From positions 287,490,397 through 287,554,396 of the forward strand of contig CM061062.1 of assembly GCA_030762895.1 (NCBI GenBank): a DNA stretch of 64,000 nucleotides. Reading direction: 5' to 3'. Shown here piece after piece: positions 22,842-34,546 of this stretch (the stretch's first letter is position 1; each line of letters starts with the position of its first letter). The DNA comes from Sophora flavescens. Taxonomy: Eukaryota; Streptophyta; Magnoliopsida; Fabales; Fabaceae. The position numbers and the translations under genes are program-made. Under the pieces are notes generated by a model. The model did no database searches. It had not been told where the DNA came from and saw only the letters and a program-made list of their open reading frames with translations.

Positions 22842-23387
22842 GGGTGCGTTTAATTTGCAAAAATTTAGGGGACTGGACAACACAAAAATTTTTATATCTT
22901 GTTTGATTTGAAAAGTGATCAGGGGACATGACAAAAAGGTGGTGAGGGACAGGATAAAAGCCCAAAAATTTGTCCCTCACCAAACCATGAGACAAAAAAT
23001 TGTCTCATAGACAGACTAAAAAAAGACAAAATTATCTTTACATCTCTCTCATCTCTCCTCTTTATCTCTCTCTCATCTCCCTCCCTCTCTCTCCTCTCTC
23101 TTTCTTTCCTCTTTCTCCCTCCCTCACTCTCCTCTCTATCTCTTTCTCTCTTCTGTCTGTCCTCTCTCTCTACATAATTATACAAAATTATATATTGTAT
23201 ATTTATATATTAAATAATATATATTATAAAGGGTACTTCGATAAATTTAATATTATTTTGTTAGTACTGTTCATTATCCATCAAATAATGTACAAGATAA
23301 AGAATTGTCCTGTAACTCAAGGATTTGTCCTATGCTGTCCTATCTGTCCTGTGCTGTCCAGATACTTTTTGCAAATCAAACACACCC
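22842..23387. mobile_element. PIF/Harbinger-type MITE, 546 bp
   Basis: The element starts GGGTGCGTTTAATTTGCAAA and ends TTTGCAAATCAAACACACCC, an imperfect inverted repeat. TTA flanks both sides (22839-22841 and 23388-23390), the PIF/Harbinger target duplication. The centre is pyrimidine-rich, (CT)n-like at 23041-23175, and produces meaningless open frames on both strands. Confidence 0.8.
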
Positions 23388-23436
23388 TTAGATCCGATCC
23401 ATTCAATACGGACTAATACGAACCGGACCTTTCCAC

Positions 23437-24040
23437 TATGGGTGTTCGCGGATTGGATTGGATCGGTTTTGAGCTAAAAAGTCATCCGATCCAATGATAA
23501 AAACACTGTACGGTTTGGATTGGATCGGTTTGCTTCCTTAAAAAAATCTGATCCGATCCAATCCAATTAAATGCGGTTTGGATTGGATTGGATAATTCGG
23601 TTTTTGTCATACTTTATATATTTTTTTCTAATGTCAAGTGTCCTTTCTACTTATTTAATAGTGGATAAAAGATAATCTTCATTTTAATTTGGGAGTTTGA
23701 GAAGAAAAAAATTATTGATATTTTTTAACACGTTCTTTTATATTAACTCTCTATATCTACTCCTACTTATCCTATTTTTTCTTTGAATCAGCTACAAATA
23801 AATTGTAGCTAATTATTTTTCAAATTTATTTAATTTTTTCCTATCTTTTATGATTACTCAATCAAATATATATATGCTATGCACCAAAACTTTTAGTAAA
23901 ATATAACTTCAAGACATTAATATTTATTCTAAATAGTCTTATATATGTCATTCCAACAAAAATATTAAAGGGAATGAGGGATATAAAAGTATGAAGAATA
24001 ATGTTTAAGTATGAGTAATACTATAATTTCAAAAATAATA

Positions 24041-24090
<50 letters not shown>

Positions 24091-24258
24091 GATCGGTTTG
24101 GATTGGATTGGATTGGATTTCACTATAGGATCCCAAATCCGATTCAATCCAATAAAAAATTGCGGTTTTTTCGATTTTTGATTTTTTCGGTTTATTCGAT
24201 TTTCGATTTTTCGATTCGATTTTTGTGATTTGAATCGATTTGGATCGATTGATCCCTA
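23437..24258 (+). mobile_element. hAT-type MITE, copy 1 of an inverted pair
   Basis: It begins TATGGGTGTTCGCGG and ends GATCCCTA. The 8-bp flanks CTTTCCAC (23429-23436) and CTTTCCCC (24259-24266) match in 7 of 8 positions, the hAT target duplication. Both ends are built from GGATTGGAT and GGATCGG motifs. Apart from an expanded (AT)n block the whole unit is shared with 38552-39279 in the opposite orientation. It has no coding capacity. Its right end is about 630 bp before the PP2A start codon. Confidence 0.82.
24041..24087. repeat. (AT)n microsatellite inside the hAT MITE
   Basis: About 23 AT units. The same position in the other copy has only a few, so the run expanded after the copies separated. 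Confidence 0.9.
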
Positions 24259-24266
24259 CTTTCCCC

Positions 24267-24885
24267 ACACCCAGCTTTAGTGTTGACTATACACGAATTA
24301 CGCAAGATCCTCCTCTACCATGTGACCGTCGACTGGTAAGTGAGCTTGGACTCCGAAAGACCGCATTTTCCAAACGCATGCCACGTGTCATCCTATCAAT
24401 TTTCTATTTTCAGCTCCTATTTTAAAATACCAAAAAAAAAAAAAAAAAGAAGTGATAAATAAATCTCTCTATTTTTCTCTTATCTTTTTTTTCCAGTACC
24501 TGCACAATTATTTGTTCCTTCTTCATTCTCCCTCCAAAATCGTGTGGATCTCTGTAGAATTTCCCCAAATTTTCTATCCTTCGCATTCATCTTCTATCCA
24601 AAAATCTCTTCAGATCACAAAAATTTTCATTATATATTGGTAATTGATCCTAATACTCGAAAGATCTAGGGTTCCAGCTGAATCCACAACGATCTCAACC
24701 GCATTTGTTCCATTCCGATATAGAATCTGATTCACCTACACGGTTCCGATTCAAAGGCATTGAAATTCAAACTGCTCCAGTGTTAAAAGTTAATCCACGA
24801 TTCGTTTATAGTTTTGTGATCTCTATGCGGTTTGGTTTGTGAATGAGGGATACGAATACGGATACAGATACGGTTTTTGGTTTAG
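24267..24885 (+). promoter_or_regulatory. Promoter and 5' untranslated region of the PP2A B'' gene
   Basis: The stretch between the hAT MITE and the start codon. A possible TATA-like GATAAATAAAT at 24454 is followed by a CT-rich leader (24465-24620), common in plant 5' UTRs. Two upstream start codons (24825, 24843) precede the main one. The transcription start cannot be fixed from sequence. Confidence 0.5.
24825..24842 (+). other. uORF of 5 codons before the PP2A gene
   Basis: ATG CGG TTT GGT TTG TGA. Its stop codon ends immediately before the next upstream ATG at 24843, so a ribosome could terminate and restart there. Confidence 0.45.
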
Positions 24886-24974
24886 ATGAAGATGGAGGTA
24901 GTCGGCGATACGGCGTCGTTGGAGGTGGAATTGTTGCAGCTGCCAGAGGTGTCTTCTATTGCTCTCAAATCTAA
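24843..24974 (+). other. Overlapping uORF of 43 codons at the PP2A start
   Basis: Begins MRDTNTDTDT and reads in another frame across the main ATG at 24886, stopping at 24974. An overlapping uORF normally lowers translation of the main frame. It applies only if transcription starts upstream of 24825. Confidence 0.45.
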
Positions 24975-27900
24975 CGTGAGTTTTGTGGAGACGCTCTTCG
25001 ATCAGTGGTTATCGCTTCCTGAAAGCAATCGATTGGTACGCTTCGTTACATGTTTTTCAATTTCGGAATTACCGTTTTGCTGCATTGTTCATGTCATTAG
25101 TCTTAATTGTTTAATTTTCTTTCTCAGATTTTAATTTCATGAAATTATTGCACAAAATTGGAGCATATATATGCATTAGGCCAATCACATCGTTGATTAA
25201 TTGATAAACTATTATAGTGCTTCCAGGATTCTTGGAAGCAGTATGTTAATAAATGAACTGTTTAGTGATATTCAAAGTGTATGAAATATTGGTTATGAAC
25301 GAGATACCTTATTTATCTTCGAGTTTTGTTATGGACAAAGCTTAGATGTTGTTCCATAGGTAATTTTGGGTGACGTTTTCCTAATAAAAAGAATATACAC
25401 GTGTAACGGTTGTTGCACACGCTATACTTTCATTTATGAGCTGTTATGCGTGTATTCTTCTTATTGGAAATAGCACCAAAAAGTATCTAAGGTACTGCAC
25501 CTAAGTTTTTCCCTCTCTTTATATGGTTTACTTTCTCTTTGAAGACTCTCCATAATGAGGATATAATGTGTGTGGTTGTGATTTTGTTCTCATGCGCCAC
25601 TTGCTAATGATGTGTGTAGGTCACATCATTGCTAAATGAAGCAAAGTCAGGAAATCCTTTGAATGTCCCAGGGACTTGCTCTAGTCCAAATGCTACAAGC
25701 AATTCTTTGCCTTCCATGTTTCCTGCAGGCACTGCTCCTCCCCTTTCACCAAGAAGTACATCCGGTTCCCCTCGCATAGTGAAACATAGAGTTGGCCCTT
25801 CTAATTTGGGTTCTCCTTTGAAGGTTGTCAGTGAGCCAGTAAAAGAATTGATACCTCAGGTTAGACACTTCTTATATGTTTTCTTGATATTTTATATGAT
25901 AGTAAAGATATTTCGTTCGAACAGAAGGGAGTGGAAATACATCTAAAAGGAGGATAAGATATCCTCCAAAATTTTAAAAGCACAATGCATCAGAGAAGAT
26001 GAAATAATAAAAAAATGCAGCAAATCGGCCTAATCTCTTTGCATAAATGGAAATGGCAACTCACTTGAAACAACCATTGTCTGAACACAAAAGATAGGCC
26101 AAAGTGTTTTCTTCCATAACAAGTTAAGGAGCAGAGAGACACCCTTAAATATGCCAGTATTCTGCTCTTACCAAATGCACCAAAGGATTGCATAGATTGC
26201 GCATTGCAACACAATTTCCTCCCTGTTTATACTGACTTATTTGTACCTAATCATCACAAGCTATTCCAATTAGGACATGTCCAATGCCCACCAAAAACCC
26301 TACAGACTTGCAACAAGTCATTTGTACATTTGTATTAATCCTATTGTATACCACTGTTCAGTTTTCTTAATATCTTTACTTGGTGATACTTTTCTTATGT
26401 GTCTGGTCTGTTAAGTGTGTGTGTTGTTACCTTTTTTTCCCCCTCTCTCCCCACACCATCTTCATGATATGTTCATTCTTATAACATAAATACATGTGTA
26501 CTTGCAGTTCTACTTTCAACATGGACCTCCACCTCCGAATGAACTGAAAGAACAATGCTTGTTTAGAATTGATCAGTTATTTCGTGGTCACTTGGATGGG
26601 CTGCTGATACATGGTGAGATATTGCACATATAAGTAGCTGATAGCCTGAAGGGCCAGTTGGCAATTGGGGAAAAAAGGATTTTATATAAGTGGCTCATTC
26701 TAGCTTTTTAAGTAATCACACTTCCCCCTCCTGATTTTAAGTAAAAGTAACTTCTTTTAAATGTTTCCAAATGTCAAAAATTGATCATCTGTCTAAAAAT
26801 CACTTTGTAACGTAATAAAGAGTTGTAGTAACTAGCTAAATTCTGTTTTACTTGTTTCTTTGATATGTCAGAATTCAAGTCAGTTACTAAGGAAATATGC
26901 AAGCTGCCATCTTTTTTTTCCACGTCTCTTTTCAGAAAGATCGATAATGGAACTGGTGTTGTGACAAGGTTTGTAATTTTTTTTTTGTAACACAATTTTT
27001 GTACTTTTATGTGCCATGGGTGGTGGTTCTTGGATTTAACTGTTTGGACACTTAAAAGATTGTTGTCTAGATGCTAGAGACCTGGAGTAGCATAACAATT
27101 ATTGTGAGTGATTGTTCGGAAAGGGAAAGAGCTTATAGCAATATAATATATAACAGCTGTATTCCTTATTATTGTATTATTTATTTTTTTAAAACAATTT
27201 TTTGGGCTTTCTTTCGCTGGCTAATCGAACTAGGAGTCAGCTCTTGGGTTGTTTGTGATCTACATTGCTCATTCCCTTCCTGTAGGTTACCCTTTTTTCC
27301 TGCTAATTTATCTACATACAACTAGATTTTTGTTTGAAGGAATTACTCAGCATCATGTTTGTTATGTTAGGTTGCTTAGAAAATTCTCCAGGAATTGTAG
27401 TTGAATAGTCTTGTTCCCTGTAATTATTATTTCCTAATACTTATGCCTAACTCCTTGATGTAATGTTCCTATAGGAAAGCATTTGTTGATTATTGGATTA
27501 ATGGCAACATGTTGACAAAGGATATAGCAACTCAAGTATACACAATTTTAAAGCAACCACAGCTTAAGTACCTTACTCAGGTTTTTCACTTCTATTTCTT
27601 TCCTTTTTTCCTGCTTTTTATTGCATTTAATTTTATTCTCGTCCTCTTAAAGGTACACTCAGTCATGGCCTGATGATATCTATCAAAATGTCATTTATTT
27701 TATTCGAGTCCCATTTCATGCCAGGATGATCTATTTTTCAAGGGGCCACAGTTGTTGATTTTCTTGGCTTTGATATTACCTTTGGATCCATCTTTCTTAT
27801 TTGAGAACAATATTTTACTTCGTGTCAGGATGATTTGAAACCTGTGCTTCGTGAGCTTTTGGCAACTCATCCAGGGCTGGAGTTCCTGCAGAGCACACCC

Positions 27901-30900
27901 GAGTTTCAAGAGAGATATGGTTTGTCTTGCATCTTGGTTATAACCTTGCATTTAGAGGTTCATGTAATTGCATATGTCAGAAAGTGAATTTGAGATTCTT
28001 GTAATACTTGATTCCTTAAATACACCATTTTCGGGTTAATGAAAAGCATTGGGTGTGTCTCTCTACCCTAGAGCAGTTTTTGTTTGTTCGTTATAAAGGA
28101 TTAGATGAAAACTGAAAGCTACGACACTAAAAATTTATGGCAGTCTGCAGTTCTGCTCTTGGCTGCTTCTAGGAAGTCATTTTATCTTGAATATTCAGAG
28201 AGATTGGGCTGCTTTGATGCATTATTAGTCTTTCCCTATTCTCTTTTGTATAGACTTTCCTGTTCTGGGGGATTTCTTATCCTCCCTCTAGTTGTAACCC
28301 TCTTTTATCTGTAGTAAAATTTCTTAGTACAGTACACATTCTTTCATATCAGGACTCTGGTGGGTGCTTTCCTGAGTATCCCATTCAATCTTCTTCCCTA
28401 CAAAATGTAACTAGCTATTCCACCTATTCAAACTGCTGAGCATTGGCCACAACTGCAACTGCATATAAGCAATTGGTTTGGGCAAAGGGTTTTTCTTCTC
28501 TACCTGTGTAAAGTGGCGCCCTCAAATCGCTCACTTATTTATTTATCTGTGTGCATTGGATATTGTTTAAACATTTACTTTCTTCTGCCTAACCACCCAC
28601 ATTTCCACCAGGTCTATTTGTTGCATATCTTTATACTTGCTGAAATAATTCCAGCAGTCATTTTGTCATCTATACCAGTCTTACCACTATGTTGGCATCA
28701 TCATCTATTAGGCTAAAATTATGCATAATGCTTTATTTGCATGAGAACTTCTCCAATCATGGTTAATTGATACCAGTCTTGCCTTGGAAACTATCGGCCT
28801 TTGTTCTTATCTTGCATTGGCAATTTGGCATGATTCAGCCTGATGTTCATAGCTGCAACTAGTCTATAGAGATGCCTTGCAGCAACAATGGTACATGGTG
28901 CCTCTTGTCATTCATTTTTGAAGTTAAACTTGTGAATGAATGAATTATATACCTTAAAAAAATTGTTAATGAATTACTAGCCAACAGATATGTCCATTTG
29001 GATGAGCTTTTAAAAAAAGTGCTTCTATGATATAGCAGTCGAAGTAGAAGTAGATGCAGAAGTTATTATTAGAAGCAGAAGCCATTTTGTGTTTGGATGA
29101 ACTTAAAAAAAGGGCTTTTATGAAATTTGTTGTAGGGACATTATTGTCCAATAAAATATGATCCATCTTCACTATCTCTCTTCTAGTGTATCTGCTTTTT
29201 TTAGAAGTTAGAAAGTGTAGCTTCTCAAAAAAGCACCAAAATGTGTCTTTTCACTGCTTTTGTTTTTTTTCAAAAGCCCATCTAAACACTCGTATTTTTC
29301 TTAAAAAGCACTTTTATTTTAATTGTGATGAGTACCTAATTTGTGGGTCCCCCCCCCCTCCCCCCCTCTCTCTCTCTCTCTCTCTTCACACACACAGAAT
29401 TTTATTTGGGATTTTTGCAGCTAATTGCAGTTATACTAATATAATACATATTAGATATATTTTGAAAAGAGTCACACTCATATATCTGAATTTCAGGGGA
29501 ATCAGTTATAGGAATTCTATAAAAGTTGATTGTTGAAATCTTGGCATAGTCTGGTGTCATGGTCATTGTTTCCCGTGTAATGCTATTATTTTCTCTAGGA
29601 TGCTATGTTCATAACTGGTTTTTCTACTGGCCCAGCTGAAACTGTAATATACAGAATATATTACTACGTAAATAGATCAGGAAATGGCCGTCTTACCTTG
29701 AGGGAGCTGAAGCGTGGAAACATAATTGATGCAATGCTGCATGCTGATGAAGAAGAAGACATTAACAAGGTTTTGAGGTAGATATACTGTGTGAAAATGT
29801 CGTTACCATTAACTTAAAAATTGACTTTGGTTCCTTTTTTCTAATTGAACTAAATATATCTATATCAAAATATATTAATCCTTTTCACATTGAAATTCTC
29901 TGCAGGTACTTCTCTTATGAGCATTTTTATGTCATATACTGCAAGTTTTGGGAGCTGGATACAGATCATGATTTCTTGATAGACAAAGAGAATCTTATCA
30001 GATATGGAAACCATGCGCTCACCTATCGAATTGTCGATAGAATATTTTCTCAGGTTTGTGTGGATTGCAATATTATGTGTTGCTTCTGTCATGAGACCTG
30101 ACATAGCTGTCTTCAGGCACATACAATCCAATCCCGCACCCCTCCCCTCCTGATCCATGTTCAATGTTTTGTTTATTTGATTTCTCAGATCATTTCTCGA
30201 TGAAGCAGATTTTGATTCATTTCAATATTATCTCAGGTTCCAAGAAAGTTTACTAGTAAGGTTGAGGGAAAGATGGGTTATGAAGATTTTGTTTACTTCA
30301 TACTGTCAGAAGAGGATAAATCATCTGAGCCAAGTCTTGAGTATTGGTATTTTTTCCCATTCATTATCCATTTCATTTGTTAGATTCCCCCCTGTAAGAT
30401 GTCATCAGATTAGTTGCTGTGCAGTTGCAAATATGAGGGCATTGCATTGTTAAGTTAGGCATGAATATAGTGTGCTTTATTTGATTTTGATTTTGAACTG
30501 TTCCTGTGTATGTGCACAAGTCCATGCTTATGTCTCACCGAGAGAGACAGGTAGAATGTAAGCAATATAATTGGTGTTACTGAAACTTCACCTAAGCAAA
30601 ATGCAAAAGAGAGTAGACCAGAGTGGTGGAGGCTATTTTTGGAATAATTTTCAGTTTTTGTTTTTAGGAAATGATTTTCATGTAACATACTAAAATATTT
30701 TTTAAGACCAAAAAACCCAAAAAAAATAATTGGATGCTTGATTTTGTTGAAGCTATGGGTTTAGATAGAGAGAGAAGAATTCAAGATACTCTTATAAGAT
30801 AAGATGTACTCTAAGATAAGATAAGATCATGTATTCTAACACCCCCCTCAAGCTAAAGCTTACTAAGCTATAAGCTTGTTAAAATATACCATTTGAAAGA

Positions 30901-33900
30901 GAAAATTTACAACCAGAGGTAACCAGACCCATAAAGATATCCTGAATAAACCAAGAAATACAAGAACCATCAACCAATAATGTTTGTGCCCAAGAACAAA
31001 TCACCAATCAACCAACTGAAGAAATCATTGCTGATTTTCACGAACATCAATCAAACCAAACTGAAATGATATTGGGCTAGACGTCGTCCTTAGCTTGAAA
31101 CAACCAACTTAAGTGTGGGACAGGTCCCGAAGTTTTGTGACTGGTGCCGACGGCTCAACCTTGACGATGGTCAGATGACGGGACTACCGAAACAACCAAC
31201 TTAAGTGGGAAAGGATGTTGGAGAGACCGGAGAGAGTTGCTGGAAAGATAACTTAGCAAGATAGCTGGAATGATCATCAGCCTGACAGAAATTTCTTGGC
31301 AAGCAATCTGGCAGCAAGGTCCGAACTTCTCCAAACCGCATTTGGAAGCTTCAACAACAATATCGAAGACCCAAATTATTTAAAATCGAAATTAAGGTAG
31401 ACACTACTTCCGGGACTGAGATGAGGCCAGTGCACCAGGGACAAACGGTCATGACTAGTGCATCCGGGACAAAGACAGTGCCAGTGCATATAGGACAAAG
31501 AGCCGAGGCCAGAGCATCTGGGACAAATAGTTGGGCTAGTACGAGTTATAACCAATATAAGTCAATCGTTGACGGAAATAGAAGTCACTACTAATATGAT
31601 TCATCCGTGGGAAAGGAGTCACCACCGGAATGATTGTCGGTGGGAAGAGAAGCCATTGGTATAATCCATTAGTGGATAAGAATTGCATGACAAACACTGG
31701 AGAAGCAAACAGTAGACCAAAGATTTGAGCTTTCGAACACAGCAAAACATAACCTAAGAGAGTCAAACACATAGAGGTGGTTACGAAAAGTGGTCCATAG
31801 AGGTAGGTGAGAGCAGATCCGAAAAGAGTAGAGACCGGCGAGTTCGACGTTGGAAACGGCGGTCGGACACGACGGAGGAAGGCGCGAAAAGGACGTGACG
31901 TGCATGACGACTCGTTGGGAGGCAAATGACGGCGCGGTCTGGACGGTTGGACAGATCGACGATCGGAAACGGCTGCGGACAACGGTTGACGGGACAGAAA
32001 CAAGGGTCGGAAAGACGAATGAAGCGCCGGAAAAGAAGAACACAACGGAGGAGAGAAAAAAATGGCAAGTTTTTTTGTATGGCTAATAAGGTGATTAGAG
32101 TTTCTTCATACTTAGCGGAACTCCACATCGGAATAGTGACGGGACAGGTCACGGAGGATGTTACCTCTCTGATACCATGTTGAAGTTATGGGTTTAGATA
32201 GAGAAAGAGAAGAAAAAGAATGAACACTAAAAATACAATTATAATTGATTATGATCTTGCAGTACATAATTAACCCTTATTTATAGGGATACAAGACTCC
32301 TAATCCTAGTTGAAAAGCGAAACTAATTATGATAATAACTAACTGATAACAACCTAATCCTATGAGATAATTCAAGATACTCTTATAAGATAAGATGTAT
32401 TCTAAGATAAAATAAGATAAGATAATGTATTATAGCATTTTTCATAAACGTTTTTTTGAAAGAAAGAAAGAAAAGAGGCAACAACAGTTTTTGCCATTAA
32501 TGAAAGTAGGTTTCGTGAGTGGCTTCCGTTGTTTTCACTAACTACTAAGAAAAAAACTAGAAAACATCAAAACAAAAAACTGTTTTTTTAATATTTACGC
32601 TGTCCAAACAATCTTCCAAACAGATTTTATTGTTTTTTACTTTTTCCTTAAAAAAAATAACTGTTTCAAAAACAGTCCCCAACACACCCAAACTCTTGTA
32701 TTGAGAGGACAAGTCCCTTATGCCAGTTCACTAGTGTCTTCATGAGCATGGATACGATAATGTAAGCATTGTGTAGTTGGATAAAATACTGATCAAGGTT
32801 AGTGTCAACAAAAGAGACAGCTGAAAATAGGACAGGAAAAATGGACTGATTGATAATTTGAGCTGCATAGTATATGGAAGAATTGAAAGAAAATGGAAAA
32901 TTACATGAACCTTTTTATTCCTTTCTTTTCTTTTCCAAGTTTTCCACCTTTGTATTTTCACTTCCCTCCATTTCCACAATTCCTACTAAGTAAGCCCTTA
33001 GACAAACATTGGAAAATTGACCTTTGTGGTTGACTTAGTAGCTATGTATGACTTTGACTTTGACTTTGACTTGTCATGATTAGGTTCAAGTGCATTGATT
33101 TGGATGGAAATGGAATTCTGACACGGAATGAACTGCAATTTTTTTATGAGGAGCAATTGCATCGAATGGAGTGCATGGCCCAAGAGCCCGTGCTTTTTGA
33201 GGATATATTGTGTCAGATAATTGACATGATTGGGCCTGAGGTTTGCCTTCCAATCTTTCTTCTATTGACTGTTTGGTCATGTTTCATTGTGTTGTTGGGA
33301 AGTTACATCTGCTGAAAAATGATGCCAAATCTAGCGAGCAGCTTGTAATTTTTTGTGTTGTCCATGCAAATGGCATATCCCCAATTTGAATTATTCACTT
33401 CCTCCTTTTCTTGTATCCTTCTCTATCATTGTTTGGTATCACGTTGCTAATATTTTGTGTTGTTCATGCAAATGGCATATCCCCAATTTGAATTATTCAG
33501 TTCCTCCTTTTCTTGTATCTTTCTTTATCATTGGTTGATATCATGTTATTTATCCTCCATCTTTAATTTTAAACTAAAATCGTCCATTCTGCAGAATGAG
33601 AGCTATATAACTTTGCGTGACCTTAAAGGCGGTAAACTATCAGGAAGTGTTTTCAATATCATGTTCAATCTAAATAAGTTCATGGCCTTCGAAACTCGTG
33701 ACCCATTTTTGATTCGTCAGGTGCATGAATATATGCTAAAAGTTACTGCACTGTTGAGTTAGTATTGTTGTCCTTTGTTGGTGAGTCCTGATTGCCTTGG
33801 TGTATGTCTTGTGTGAACAGGAACGCGAGAATCCAACGTTGACAGAGTGGGATCGCTTTGCTCATAGAGAATATATCAGGCTTTCAATGGAAGAAGATGT

Positions 33901-33961
33901 AGAAGAAGCCTCTAATGGAAGTGCAGAAGTTTGGGATGAATCACTAGAGGCTCCCTTTTGA
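24886..33961 (+). CDS. PP2A regulatory subunit B'' (12 exons, 537 aa)
   Basis: Exons, all with GT-AG borders: 24886-25035, 25620-25859, 26508-26613, 26872-26968, 27475-27580, 27829-27919, 29636-29777, 29906-30053, 30237-30346, 33084-33240, 33595-33720, 33821-33961. They join to 538 codons with no internal stop, the usual size of plant B'' subunits. B'' proteins bind the PP2A scaffold and catalytic subunits and direct the phosphatase to substrates, with Ca2+ acting through EF-hands. A variable Ser/Pro-rich N-terminus (about 51-130) precedes YFQHGPPPP at 132. An EF-hand-like loop DTDHDFLIDKEN lies at 329-340 and a canonical one, DLDGNGILTRNE, at 402-413. The C-terminus is acidic (EEDVEEAS). Nothing is broken. 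The 2.7-kb intron 9 holds an LTR element and introns 1 and 6 hold MITEs. The start follows two uORFs. Which Arabidopsis B'' member is orthologous is not resolved. Confidence 0.93.
25337..25510. mobile_element. MITE in intron 1 of the PP2A gene
   Basis: The left arm starting AAAGCTTAGATG and the right arm ending CACCTAAGTTTTT pair over about 65 bp, through motifs such as TTTTGG and TAATAA(A)AAGAAT. The size of 174 bp and the lack of coding fit a MITE; no clear target duplication was found. Confidence 0.55.
28993..29291. mobile_element. MITE in intron 6 of the PP2A gene
   Basis: Ends TCCATTTGGATGAGCTTTT and AAAAGCCCATCTAAACACTC are imperfect inverted repeats, and inner motifs AAAAAGTGCTTC and AGCACTTTTA-like sequence also mirror each other. 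It is about 300 bp and non-coding. The superfamily is open, perhaps hAT. Confidence 0.5.
29349..29396. repeat. C-run, (CT)n and (CA)n compound microsatellite
   Basis: Two C-runs, then about 10 CT units, then (CA)4, in intron 6. Confidence 0.9.
30745..32437 (-). mobile_element. Non-autonomous LTR retrotransposon in PP2A intron 9
   Basis: Both ends carry an LTR whose minus-strand form starts TGTTAGAATACAT (degraded in the right copy) and ends CTTCAACA. The right (5') LTR is 32178-32437 (260 bp). The left (3') LTR is 30745-30841 (97 bp) and lacks about 160 internal bp. Next to the 5' LTR, 32167-32177 reads as TGGTATCAGAG on the minus strand, the initiator-Met tRNA primer site. Next to the 3' LTR lies a purine run (GAGGGGGG, minus). 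The 1.3-kb interior has no gag or pol, is relatively GC-rich at 31800-32050 and gives chance open frames only. The element lies antisense to the host gene. The flanks GATTT and TTTTT are not a convincing target duplication. Confidence 0.75.
33350..33553. repeat. Tandem duplication of about 102 bp in PP2A intron 10
   Basis: The block from TTTGTGTTGT through CATGCAAATGGCATATCCCC to TATC is present twice, with CATGCAAATGG at 33363 and 33465. Only a few bases differ, so the duplication is recent. Confidence 0.88.
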
Positions 33962-34380
33962 CATCTTTTATGTAAGTTGAAATGTGATGTTACAAATCCA
34001 GGTCTACTTTGCATTTAAAATATGTATTCATAAATTCTGGCTGGCCAACTGACCTGGCCAAATTTGGGCCGGGCCAAATACGGCTCGGGCCAGCAAAAGA
34101 AGGTTGACTAGCAAATATAGCCACTTAAAGGAATAGGTGTTTGCAGGATGTAGAGTCGTAAAGCCTAGTCTTATTCATTGTACAAATAAGTCATTGATGT
34201 TATTATGTCCACTTGCACAGAGCCCTTGCATTGATTGGCGTTAATTGGCACGAACTCTACAGCGTTGCCAGATGCAGACTGGTGGGCTGGCCCTGCCTGA
34301 TAAATTTTTTTCATGTTATTTAGGCTTGCATTTGACAGGAATATTATGTAGCATGTTTTCCTATTCCTTCATATTTTTAC
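33962..34380. other. 3' untranslated region and spacer after the PP2A gene
   Basis: The first 100-200 bp are the presumed 3' UTR. At 34040-34110 and 34280-34300 GGGCCGGGCC- and GGGCTGGCCC-type motifs suggest an inserted hAT-like fragment; its ends were not found. Confidence 0.4.
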
Positions 34381-34546
34381 GAGTTATGATATTTTGACAC
34401 CAAAATTTGATATCATGGGGGGACACCTAGTTTTGAGTAGGTTGGGTACCAATTAAATAGAGAGAAAGAATAAAGTGATAGACAACCTACTCAAAACTAA
34501 AGTGACTCCCATGATGTCAAATTTTGGTGTCAAAATATCGTTACTC
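34381..34546. mobile_element. MITE downstream of the PP2A gene
   Basis: Left GATATTTTGACACCAAAATT and right AATTTTGGTGTCAAAATATC are exact inverted repeats. Arms extend to about 60 bp with CTAGTTTTGAGTAGG and CCTACTCAAAACTA also pairing. The whole unit would fold into one hairpin. Confidence 0.75.

Noticed and set aside
23000..23416. 138-aa frame rich in Ser and Leu
   Set aside because: It is the translation of a CT-rich stretch inside the PIF/Harbinger MITE; the opposite strand is open too.
31536..32183. Several overlapping frames up to 169 aa
   Set aside because: They lie in the interior of the intronic LTR element, overlap on both strands and have no domain.
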